In this document: positions 26,170 to 33,950 of the stretch, one piece after another
Numbering within the stretch: the stretch's first letter is position 1
How the letters are laid out: each line of letters starts with the position of its first letter
Source of the DNA: Pullilachnospira sp963929535
GTDB lineage: Bacteria > Bacillota > Clostridia > Lachnospirales > Lachnospiraceae
Reading direction: 5' to 3'
Length of the DNA: 64,000 nucleotides
Assembly: GCA_963929535.1 (NCBI GenBank)
Contig: CAWVIZ010000016.1
Coordinates: 278,743 to 342,742 of the forward strand
Position numbers and translations under genes: made by a program
The notes under the pieces: generated by a model
What the model saw: only the letters and a program-made list of their open reading frames with translations
What the model was told of the DNA's origin: nothing
Database searches by the model: none

Positions 26170-26469
26170 TCAGTCATCAATATACTGACCGGTTCCGCTC
26201 TTCATCTCCTCCACATTTCCAAAACCGCCGATTTCCACCTCATACCAGTTGTCCCCATTGGTGATCACATAACTGAATTCCGATACCAGTCCTTCTGAAC
26301 TTACCTCCTCCTGGATGATCTCTCCTCCCCCTGTCTGCTCCAGCGCGATTTCTCTGGCCCGGCTCTGATCAATGCGGAGAGTCATCACCAGAATCACCGC
26401 TGCAGCTGCTATCACCAGAACTGCACCAATGATAATACCTGCAATCGCTTTTACCGATAATTTCTTCAT
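26170..26469 (-). CDS. small membrane-anchored PepSY-like protein
   Basis: 99 residues: MKKLSVK, one membrane helix (AIAGIIIGAVLVIAAAAVILVMTL), then a PepSY-like extracellular module (QSRAREIALEQTGGGEIIQEE...EFSYVITNGDNWYEVEIGGFGNVEEM). PepSY modules may inhibit or chaperone extracellular proteases. The start follows GCGAGGAAATATGTT. It is a lone gene; its promoter region abuts the truncated dehydrogenase. Confidence 0.65.
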   Translation of the reverse strand: MKKLSVKAIAGIIIGAVLVIAAAAVILVMTLRIDQSRAREIALEQTGGGEIIQEEVSSEGLVSEFSYVITNGDNWYEVEIGGFGNVEEMKSGTGQYIDD

Positions 26470-26515
26470 AACATATTTCCTCGCTTTCTTTTTTGTTTTG
26501 ATACGCTTATTCTAA

Positions 26516-27376
26516 CCATCAAAGATTAAAAGAACATTAAAGCCCGGCGACCGGGTTCTTGTTCCCGCCATCACTCCCGACTGGAATTCCCTGGAAGCCC
26601 AGGCCGGCTATTCCATGCATTCCGGCGGTATGCTGGCAGGCTGGAAGTTTTCCAACTTCAAGGACGGCGTATTTTCCGAGTATTTCCATGTAAACGATGC
26701 AGACGGCAACCTGGCGCTTCTTCCCTCCAACATCTCCCCGGTGGATGCCTGCATGCTGTCCGATATGGTTCCCACCGGATTTCACGGCGCAGAGCTGGCA
26801 GATATCCAGTTCGGGGATTCCGTGCTGGTGATCGGCATCGGCCCTGTAGGTTTGATGTCTGTTGCAGGAGCCAATATGCGCGGTGCCTCCCGGATCATTG
26901 CAGTGGGCACAAGGCCCGTGTGCGTGGAAGCGGCTAAAGACTATGGCGCCACCGGTTTTGTCAGCTACAAGGACGGAACCATTGAAGACCAGGTTCTTGC
27001 CATGACCGACGGCAAAGGTGTGGATAAGGTGATCGTAGCCGGAGGCGGCTGTGAAACTTTTGATTCCGCCATTAAATGCCTGAAACCCGGCGGAAAGATC
27101 GGAAACGTGAACTATCTGGGCAGCGGTACTTATGTAAACATTCCCAGGGCAGAATGGGGCGTAGGTATGGGGCACAAACAGATCAACGGCGGACTGATGC
27201 CCGGCGGACGTCTCCGCATGGAAAAGCTGGGCGCCCTGGTATCTTCCGGTAAGCTGGATGTGCATCCCCTGGTATTCCACCTCTTCGAGGGTTGGGAGCA
27301 TCTGGAAGAGGCGCTGTTTCTGATGAGGGACAAACCCAGAGATCTGATCAAACCGGTTGTGAAGATCCAGGACTGA
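26516..27376 (+). pseudogene. 5'-truncated zinc-type alcohol dehydrogenase
   Basis: The frame opens without a start codon and immediately reads LKPGDRVLVPAITPDWNSLE, which in intact zinc alcohol dehydrogenases lies about 80 residues into the protein. The rest is complete: GGMLAGWKFSNFKDG, the Rossmann motif VLVIGIGPVGLMSVAGA and a normal C-terminus (KPRDLIKPVVKIQD). The missing part holds the catalytic zinc cysteine, so an internal start at 26615 could not give an active enzyme. The junction falls in the promoter region of the PepSY-like gene, so a deletion or rearrangement removed the 5' part. Confidence 0.85.
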
Positions 27377-27385
27377 TCTTTTCTC

Positions 27386-28305
27386 ATGAAAGTGCTGATC
27401 GTATCCGGCTTTCTTGGGGCCGGAAAGACAACCTTTATCCGGGAAATGTCCAGGAAGACTTCCCTGGATTTTGTGGTCATGGAAAATGAATACGGGGAAG
27501 TGGGAATCGATGCGGATCTGCTGGACAATGACCGGCAGATGGATATCTGGGAGCTGACGGAAGGATGTATCTGCTGCTCCATGAAATCGGATTTTGCTTC
27601 CTCCGTTCTGACCATCGCCAATACCCTGGATCCGGAATATCTGATCGTGGAGCCCACCGGTGTAGGTGTTCTGTCCAATGTGATCAGGAATCTCCAGCAG
27701 ATCCAGTATCAGAGGATCACCCTCCTGTCCCCGGTAACGATTCTGGACGCCCGGAATTTTAACGATTCCCTGCGGGAATACCGGGAACTCATGGAGGATC
27801 AGATCCGAGCTGCCGGAACCATTGTGGTTTCCAAACGGGATTTTGGAGATTCCGGGGCTTCCCGGAGGCCAGACTGCTGGAAACAGAGATCCGCAGACTG
27901 AACCCGGGCGCCAGAATTCAGATTCCTCACTATTCGGCCCTTCCAGCCGAATGGTGGAAAGATTTACTGACCACTGATCTGGAAGGCAGAAAAACGGTGT
28001 CCTCTTCACTGGAGACGCCGGATCTGGAAAATCTGGGACTGAAAAACATCAGTCTCCCCAGCGGCAATCATCTCATTGCTTTTCTGGAACGTCTGATCTC
28101 AGGCGCATATGGAAATATCTGGAGGGCGAAAGGATTTGTCAGAACCGGAGACTGCTGGCTGCGTTTTGACGTGGTGAATGGTCAGTATACGATCGCCGGT
28201 TTCCAGGAAACGGAGATACCGAAAAGTATCTTTATAGGAAAAAATTTGCAGCGGAGTGCTCTGCGGAAAGCCCTGCTGCTTCAGGAAGGGGCAGCCGGAA
28301 ACTAG
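27386..28305 (+). pseudogene. CobW/G3E-family GTPase with a frameshift
   Basis: The N-terminal half is normal: VSGFLGAGKTTFIREM (P-loop), the metal-binding ELTEGCICCSM and IVEPTGVG. After IRAAGTIVVSKRDF the frame breaks near 27840-27860, and the second half continues one base out of phase (FPEARLLETEIRRLNPGARI to the end at 28305). Joined, it would be about 306 residues. G3E GTPases insert or deliver metals, often zinc, and this one begins 10 bases after the zinc dehydrogenase, a typical pairing. Both are now broken. Confidence 0.8.
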
Positions 28306-28322
28306 GCGGCTCCTTTTTTGCT
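28291..28322 (+). terminator. terminator of the CobW pseudogene
   Basis: AGCCG...CGGCT followed by CCTTTTTT overlaps the end of the former gene. Confidence 0.6.
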
Positions 28323-28366
28323 GCGGGATCAGGCTGTTAACTCTCTGCAAAGTCTCCGGGTACTTT

Positions 28367-28481
28367 CTATACATACCACTGCGCCTGAGCCATATACAGT
28401 TCCCTGTATTTCCCCATCTTCTTCATCAGTTCCGTATGAGTACCTTCTTCAATGATCTTCCCGTTCTCCGTATAGTACAGA
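28367..28481 (-). pseudogene. C-terminal remnant of an ABC exporter ATPase
   Basis: A 38-codon minus-strand frame reads LYYTENGKIIEEGTHTEL followed by MKKMGKYRELYMAQAQWYV and a stop. GKIIEEGTH.ELM and YRELY..QAQWY are typical of the end of ABC-type multidrug/peptide exporters, downstream of the H-loop. Upstream lies directly the tuf terminator, so the rest of the gene is lost. Confidence 0.8.
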
Positions 28482-28511
28482 AAAACCCGGAAAACCGCAG
28501 TTTTCCGGGTA
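28482..28511 (-). terminator. tuf terminator
   Basis: CCCGGAAAAC-tgc-GTTTTCCGGG followed by T5 on the minus strand, 33 bases past tuf. Confidence 0.9.
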
Positions 28512-28543
28512 AATCTTATGCTTGGACAAATTATATTTTATGA

Positions 28544-29737
28544 TTACTCGATGATGGAAGCCACACGGCCAGATCCTACAGTACGTCCACCCTCACGGAT
28601 AGCGAAAGTAAGACCCTGCTCCATAGCGATCGGATGGATCAGCTCGATGGTCATCTCTACGTTATCACCAGGCATGCACATCTCAGTACCTTCCGGCAGA
28701 GAGATAACACCTGTTACGTCTGTTGTTCTGAAGTAGAACTGCGGACGATAGTTGTTGAAGAACGGAGTATGACGTCCACCCTCGTCTTTGGTCAGAACGT
28801 ATACCTGAGCAGTAAATTTCTTATGGCAGGTAACGCTTCCGGGTTTTGCCAGAACCTGACCACGAACGATCTCAGTTCTCTGGATACCACGCAGCAGAGC
28901 ACCGATGTTATCACCAGCCTGTGCCTCATCCAGCAGCTTACGGAACATCTCGATACCAGTTACAACAGTTTTCTTCTTCTCTTCCTTAACGCCCAGGATC
29001 TCAACCTCGTCGTTCAGGTGCAGAACACCACGCTCTACTCTACCAGTAGCAACGGTTCCACGACCGGTAATGGTGAATACGTCCTCTACAGGCATCAGGA
29101 ACGGTTTGTCCTTATCACGCTGCGGATCCGGAATGTAGCTGTCTACAGCATCCATCAGCTCCAGGATCTTGTCGCCCCACTCGCTGCTGGGATCTTCCAG
29201 AGCCTTCAGAGCGGAACCCTGGATGATCGGAGTGTCATCTCCCGGGAACTCGTACTCGTTCAGCAGCTCACGGATCTCCATGTCTACCAGCTCCAGCAGC
29301 TCCTCATCGTCTACCATATCACATTTGTTCATGAATACAACGATGTAGGGAACGCCTACCTGACGGGACAGCAGGATGTGCTCTTTAGTCTGAGCCATAA
29401 CACCATCAGTAGCAGCAACTACCAGGATAGCGCCGTCCATCTGAGCAGCACCGGTGATCATGTTCTTAACGTAGTCAGCATGTCCGGGGCAGTCAACGTG
29501 TGCATAGTGACGTTTCTCTGTCTCATACTCAACGTGTGCGGTGGAGATGGTGATTCCACGCTCTCTCTCTTCCGGAGCTTTATCGATATTCTCGAATGCT
29601 ACAGCTTCTCCGGTTCCCAGTCTCTCATGCAGTGTCTTGGTAATAGCTGCAGTCAGAGTGGTTTTACCATGGTCTACGTGTCCGATGGTACCAATGTTGC
29701 AATGCGGTTTGGTTCTTTCGAATTTAGCTTTAGCCAT
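28544..29737 (-). CDS. tuf: elongation factor Tu
   Basis: 397 residues from MAKAKFERTKPHCNIG after AAGGAGGACATTTATA. GTPase motifs GHVDHGKTT, DCPGHADYV, NKCDMVDD and the C-terminal GGRHTPFFNNYRPQFYFRTTDVTG are all present. It delivers aminoacyl-tRNA to the ribosome with GTP. It has its own promoter at 29812-29840, while fusA upstream belongs to the str transcript. A mobile element separates the two. Confidence 0.98.
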   Translation of the reverse strand: MAKAKFERTKPHCNIGTIGHVDHGKTTLTAAITKTLHERLGTGEAVAFENIDKAPEERERGITISTAHVEYETEKRHYAHVDCPGHADYVKNMITGAAQMDGAILVVAATDGVMAQTKEHILLSRQVGVPYIVVFMNKCDMVDDEELLELVDMEIRELLNEYEFPGDDTPIIQGSALKALEDPSSEWGDKILELMDAVDSYIPDPQRDKDKPFLMPVEDVFTITGRGTVATGRVERGVLHLNDEVEILGVKEEKKKTVVTGIEMFRKLLDEAQAGDNIGALLRGIQRTEIVRGQVLAKPGSVTCHKKFTAQVYVLTKDEGGRHTPFFNNYRPQFYFRTTDVTGVISLPEGTEMCMPGDNVEMTIELIHPIAMEQGLTFAIREGGRTVGSGRVASIIE

Positions 29738-29811
29738 TATAAATGTCCTCCTTAAAACTTTAGCCCGCAGGGGCAAATTTTAACTTTTTTTCTTAAAACC
29801 TGCTATCCTTG

Positions 29812-29840
29812 ATTATATTGCAATTCAGGGATATTTGCAA
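29812..29840 (-). promoter_or_regulatory. tuf promoter
   Basis: TTGCAA (29840-29835), 17 bases, TATAAT (29817-29812) on the minus strand, about 75 bases before the tuf start. MITE copy D begins 30 bp upstream. Confidence 0.75.
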
Positions 29841-29870
29841 GCCAAATTTACCGATTCTTTCAGAAGAATC

Positions 29871-30013
29871 GTAACTATTCAGCATTCCAATACCCCGCGA
29901 GGCGTCCTGCTGCATTTGCAGCGGGATCCCGAGGCCTGCGGGCGCCAGGCTGCGATTCCAGCAGCCTGGGTGCATACTCTTGTGACAGTGAAGCCGGAAG
30001 GCTGAACTGTTAC
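29871..30013 (+). mobile_element. MITE copy D (143 bp) between fusA and tuf
   Basis: It starts GTAACTATTCAGCATTCC and ends GGAAGGCTGAACTGTTAC. GAAGAATC flanks it on both sides (29863-29870, 30014-30021), a perfect 8-bp duplication. It is more diverged internally than copies A and C, so older. It lies in the str-tuf interval, which it splits without touching either gene. Confidence 0.9.
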
Positions 30014-30097
30014 GAAGAATCGTAAGAAATACCGGGCCTTCAGCGGTTGCCCGCTGAAGAACACCGATGATTTTGTCAGATTGCGGAATCTGGGTTT

Positions 30098-32215
30098 TTA
30101 TTTGCTCTTTGCTGACAGAACCTTTTCCTGTACAGACTTGGGAACCGGCTCATATCTGTCGAAGAACATGGAGTAGTTACCACGGCCCTGAGTTCTGGAA
30201 CGCAGGTCTGTTGCGTATCCGAACATCTCAGCCAGGGGTACGAATCCGCGGATCATCTTTCCGCCTCCGATATCCTCCATACCTTCGATCCGTCCACGAC
30301 GGGAGTTGATATCACCGATAACATCTCCCATGTAATCCTCCGGAGTTGTAACTTCCACTCTCATGATGGGCTCCAGCAGTACCGGAGCTGCTTTCTGCAT
30401 AGCATCCTTGAATGCCATGGATCCGGCAATATGGAAAGCCATCTCGGAGGAGTCTACCTCATGGTAAGAACCATCGTATACATTCGCATGTACGCCTACT
30501 ACCGGGAAGCCGCCCAGAATACCGGACTTCATGGCGTCCTCGATACCTTCGCCGACTGCGGGGATATACTCCTTCGGAATCGCACCACCCACAACCGTAG
30601 ACTCGAACTTGTAGGTTTCCTCTGCGTTTGCGTCCATGGGCTCGAATTTCACCTTAACATGTCCGTACTGTCCACGACCACCGGACTGCTTAGCATATTT
30701 GTGCTCCACATCCACTGCCTTGGTGATGGTCTCCTTGTAAGCAACCTGAGGTGCACCTACATTGGCCTCCACCTTGAACTCACGGAGCAGACGGTCAACG
30801 ATGATCTCCAGGTGGAGCTCACCCATACCAGCGATGATGGTCTGTCCGGTCTCCGGATTGGTATGCGCACGGAAGGTGGGATCCTCCTCAGCCAGTTTGG
30901 CCAGAGACTCACCCAGCTTGCCCTGTCCTGCTTTTGTCTTGGGCTCGATAGCCAGCTCGATAACCGGCTCCGGGAACTCCATGGACTCCAGGATTACCGG
31001 ATGCTGCTCGTCACAGATGGTATCTCCTGTGGTACTCACCTTAAATCCGATGGCTGCCGCAATATCTCCGGAGTAAACCTTATCCAGCTCCATACGCTTG
31101 TTGGCATGCATCTGAAGGATACGGCCAACACGCTCTTTCTTGCCCTTGGTGGCATTCAGAACGTAAGAACCGGAATTCATGGTTCCTGAATACACACGGA
31201 AATATGCCAGCTTACCAACAAACGGGTCTGTCATGATCTTAAATACCAGAGCGGAGAACGGCTCGTCATCAGAAGAATGTCTTACAACTTCGTTGCCGTC
31301 CATATCCGTTCCGTCGATAGGCGGGATATCTGTGGGAGCAGGCATGTACTCCAGGATGGCATCCAGAAGCTTCTGAACACCTTTGTTTCTGTATGCGGAA
31401 CCGCAGCAAACCGGAATAGCCGCACACTCGCAGGTAGCTTTTCTCAAAGCAGCCTTCATAGCCTCAACGGACGGCTCTTCGCCCTCCAGATATTCCATCA
31501 TCAGATCATCATCCAGCTCGCAGACTTTCTCCACCAGCTCGGTATGGTACAGCTCTGCCTCATCCTGCATATCCTCCGGGATATCTACGATGGAAATATC
31601 TTCGCCCTTATCATCGTTATAGATATAGGCTTTCATCTCAAACAGATCAATGATTCCCTGGAACTCATCCTCTTTTCCAATGGGAAGCTGCAGACAAATG
31701 GCATTTTTTCCAAGTCTGGTCTTGATCTGGTCAACCGCGTTATAGAAATCTGCTCCCAGGATATCCATCTTATTGATGAATGCCATACGGGGAACATTGT
31801 AGGTATCAGCCTGACGCCATACATTCTCGGACTGAGGCTCTACACCGCCCTTTGCGCAGAACACGCCTACCGCACCGTCCAGTACACGCAGAGAACGCTC
31901 AACCTCAACGGTGAAGTCTACGTGTCCAGGAGTATCGATAATGTTGATTCTGTGCTCCAGTGCGCCCGGTTTCGCCTTGCAGTTCTCCTGCAGAGTCCAG
32001 TGACAGGTGGTAGCAGCGGAAGTGATGGTGATACCTCTCTCCTGCTCCTGCTCCATCCAGTCCATGGTGGCTGTACCCTCATGGGTATCTCCAATCTTAT
32101 AGTTTACACCGGTGTAGTACAGGATACGCTCGGTCAGAGTTGTCTTACCTGCATCGATGTGCGCCATAATACCAATATTTCTGGTTCTCTCTAATGGATA
32201 TTCTCTTCCAGCCAA
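30098..32215 (-). CDS. fusA: elongation factor G
   Basis: 705 residues. GTPase motifs AHIDAGKTTLTERILYYTG, DTPGHVDF and NKMD are intact, and domains II-V follow to VPKSVQEKVLSAKSK. It drives translocation of tRNA and mRNA on the ribosome. The start codon is TTG: the GGAGG eight bases ahead and the conserved MAGREYPLERTRNIGIMAHIDAGKTT frame allow no other. It follows rpsG by 19 bases. Confidence 0.97.
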   Translation of the reverse strand: MAGREYPLERTRNIGIMAHIDAGKTTLTERILYYTGVNYKIGDTHEGTATMDWMEQEQERGITITSAATTCHWTLQENCKAKPGALEHRINIIDTPGHVDFTVEVERSLRVLDGAVGVFCAKGGVEPQSENVWRQADTYNVPRMAFINKMDILGADFYNAVDQIKTRLGKNAICLQLPIGKEDEFQGIIDLFEMKAYIYNDDKGEDISIVDIPEDMQDEAELYHTELVEKVCELDDDLMMEYLEGEEPSVEAMKAALRKATCECAAIPVCCGSAYRNKGVQKLLDAILEYMPAPTDIPPIDGTDMDGNEVVRHSSDDEPFSALVFKIMTDPFVGKLAYFRVYSGTMNSGSYVLNATKGKKERVGRILQMHANKRMELDKVYSGDIAAAIGFKVSTTGDTICDEQHPVILESMEFPEPVIELAIEPKTKAGQGKLGESLAKLAEEDPTFRAHTNPETGQTIIAGMGELHLEIIVDRLLREFKVEANVGAPQVAYKETITKAVDVEHKYAKQSGGRGQYGHVKVKFEPMDANAEETYKFESTVVGGAIPKEYIPAVGEGIEDAMKSGILGGFPVVGVHANVYDGSYHEVDSSEMAFHIAGSMAFKDAMQKAAPVLLEPIMRVEVTTPEDYMGDVIGDINSRRGRIEGMEDIGGGKMIRGFVPLAEMFGYATDLRSRTQGRGNYSMFFDRYEPVPKSVQEKVLSAKSK

Positions 32216-32234
32216 TTGGAATTCCTCCTTTTAA

Positions 32235-32702
32235 TTAGAAGCGATAATGGGCAAATGCCTTATTAGCCTCTGCCATCTTATGCATGTCTTCTTTCCTCTT
32301 CACGGATGCGCCTGTGTTGTTCATGGCGTCCAGAATTTCATTAGCCAGTCTGTCCTCCATTGTCTTCTCGCCTCTCTTGCGGGAAAACATAATCAGCCAG
32401 CGAAGCGCCAGAGCCTGACGTCTCTCCGGTCTTACCTCAACGGGTACCTGGTAGGTAGCTCCACCAATACGTCTTGCTTTTACTTCCAGAACCGGCATAA
32501 TATTGTTCATTGCTTCCTCAAAAGCTTCAATTGCTGGCTTTTCAGCCTTTGCTTCTACTTTGGCGAAAGCGCCATATACGATCTTCTGAGCGATTCCTCT
32601 CTTACCGTCTAACATTACGTTATTGATAAGTTTGGTAACCACTTTGTTGTTGTATAACGGATCCGCCAAAACGTCTCTTTTCTGAGTATGTCCTTTACGT
32701 GG
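32235..32702 (-). CDS. rpsG: 30S ribosomal protein S7
   Basis: 155 residues starting with GTG (MPRKGHTQKRDVL) after AAGGAGGGAAGTAAC. The family blocks RGIAQKIVYGAF, KARRIGGATYQVPVEV and RFMAEANKAFAHYRF are recognised. It organises the head of the 30S subunit. An upstream in-frame ATG would make the ribosome site coding and is rejected. The gap to rpsL is unusually long (about 610 bp) because of tandem repeats. Confidence 0.97.
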   Translation of the reverse strand, partial: PRKGHTQKRDVLADPLYNNKVVTKLINNVMLDGKRGIAQKIVYGAFAKVEAKAEKPAIEAFEEAMNNIMPVLEVKARRIGGATYQVPVEVRPERRQALALRWLIMFSRKRGEKTMEDRLANEILDAMNNTGASVKRKEDMHKMAEANKAFAHYRF

Positions 32703-33315
32703 CACGTTACTTCCCTCCTTAATCAATAGATTATCTCACAGGTACTCACATGATATCCCGGGCAGTTACCGGTATATCCCTATGTGTTCGCACTGGTAAA
32801 TTCCTCTATTTAAACCCGCAGTCATCAGGGTATAATGGAATACCATACATAGTTTGTGATACTGATTTAATACACCGACCGCCATCAGCCGTGAAGCCAT
32901 TCTGTCCTCTGCTGATATGCGGTTCGCCGCCATGCCGTCACTCATCGGCTTCGCCGATTCGTGCCGCGGCTTTCGTCGTATACGCCCAATCATCTGCTCT
33001 CTGCCTGGGCTGCGAGCAGCCCATTCTTCCATCTGATGATCTTCTGTTTGCCGCCATGCCGTCACTCATCGGCTTCGCCGATTCGTGCCGCGGCTTTCGC
33101 CGTATACGTCCAATCATCCGCTGTCAGCCTGGGCTGCAAGCAGCCCATTCTTCCATCTGATGATCTTCTGTTTGCCGCCATGCCGTCACTCATCGGCTTC
33201 GCCGATTCGTGCCGCGGCTTTCGCCGTATACGTCCAATCATCCGCTGTCAGCCTGGGCTGCAAGCAGCCCATTCTTCCATCTGATGATTGTCCGTGCATG
33301 GCTCAATGCTAACGA
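32703..33315. other. expanded rpsL-rpsG spacer
   Basis: 613 bp where under 150 bp is usual. It contains three copies of a 124-bp repeat (32926-33290) and about 220 bp of single-copy, AT-richer sequence before rpsG. No gene or clear promoter was seen. Confidence 0.6.
32926..33290. repeat. three tandem 124-bp repeats inside the str operon
   Basis: Units begin GCCGCCATGCCGTCACTC at 32926, 33050 and 33174, exactly 124 bases apart. Units two and three are nearly identical; unit one differs at several positions, and unit three loses its last ~8 bases. Each unit carries TGGGCTGC-aa-GCAGCCCA and ATCGGC-ttc-GCCGAT hairpins. They lie in the rpsL-rpsG spacer and would be transcribed as part of the str mRNA. 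Confidence 0.92.
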
Positions 33316-33729
33316 CTATTTTTTCGGTCTTTTAGCTCCGTATTTGGAACGGGCCTGTTTTCTGTTGGCAACACCAGCGGTATCCAGTGTTCCTCTGATG
33401 ATATGGTATCTGGTACCGGGCAGGTCCTTTACACGGCCGCCGCGGATCAGAACAACGCTGTGCTCCTGCAGGTTGTGTCCCTCTCCCGGAATGTAGCTTG
33501 TTACCTCGATTCCATTGGACAGACGCACCCTGGCGATCTTACGCAGAGCAGAGTTCGGCTTTTTCGGTGTAGCTGTTTTCACGGCTGTGCACACGCCTCT
33601 CTTCTGCGGGGAGGACATCTCAGTAGATTTCTTCTTTAAAGAATTGAAGCTTCTCTGCAGAGCAGGAGCTGTCGATTTCTTCACGGAAGTCTGACGTCCT
33701 TTTTTAACTAACTGGTTGAATGTAGGCAT
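33316..33729 (-). CDS. rpsL: 30S ribosomal protein S12
   Basis: 137 residues: MPTFNQLVKKGRQTSVKK, KKPNSALRKIARVRLSNGIEVTSYIPGEGHNLQEHSVVLIRGGRVKDLPG. The streptomycin-related lysines (in TPKKPNS and in GRVKDLPG) are wild-type. It shapes the decoding centre. The ATG follows GGAGGTGAAATGGA. First gene of the str unit, with a strong promoter upstream. Confidence 0.98.
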   Translation of the reverse strand: MPTFNQLVKKGRQTSVKKSTAPALQRSFNSLKKKSTEMSSPQKRGVCTAVKTATPKKPNSALRKIARVRLSNGIEVTSYIPGEGHNLQEHSVVLIRGGRVKDLPGTRYHIIRGTLDTAGVANRKQARSKYGAKRPKK

Positions 33730-33831
33730 TCCATTTCACCTCCTATAAATTTTTCCCTTTCAAGAATCTGTGACTGCTATTCATCTTTGTTATGGGCATG
33801 AAAATAACTGCGTTTCCATGCACGCTTTTGT

Positions 33832-33860
33832 ATTATATCCTCTGAAAAATCAAAAGTCAA
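33832..33860 (-). promoter_or_regulatory. str operon promoter
   Basis: TTGACT (33860-33855), 17 bases, TATAAT (33837-33832) on the minus strand, between the rpoC terminator and rpsL. Confidence 0.85.
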
Positions 33861-33880
33861 GCTACTTTTTGTAAAATTTA

Positions 33881-33914
33881 AAGAAGGATGCTGTTCAAAA
33901 GCAGCATCCTTCTT
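33881..33914 (-). terminator. rpoBC terminator
   Basis: AAGAAGGATGCTG pairs with CAGCATCCTTCTT around an 8-base loop, then a T-rich tract on the minus strand, 37 bases past rpoC. Confidence 0.85.
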
Positions 33915-33950
33915 CTGTATATCTTCTATTATAATTTATATGAGATATTC

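Noticed and set aside
32926..33290. Possible CRISPR array
   Set aside because: The 124-bp units follow one another without unique spacers and there are no cas genes; it is a plain tandem repeat.
32961..33312. Repeated small open frames on the plus strand in the str spacer
   Set aside because: They are readings of the 124-bp repeat, antisense to the operon, without ribosome sites.
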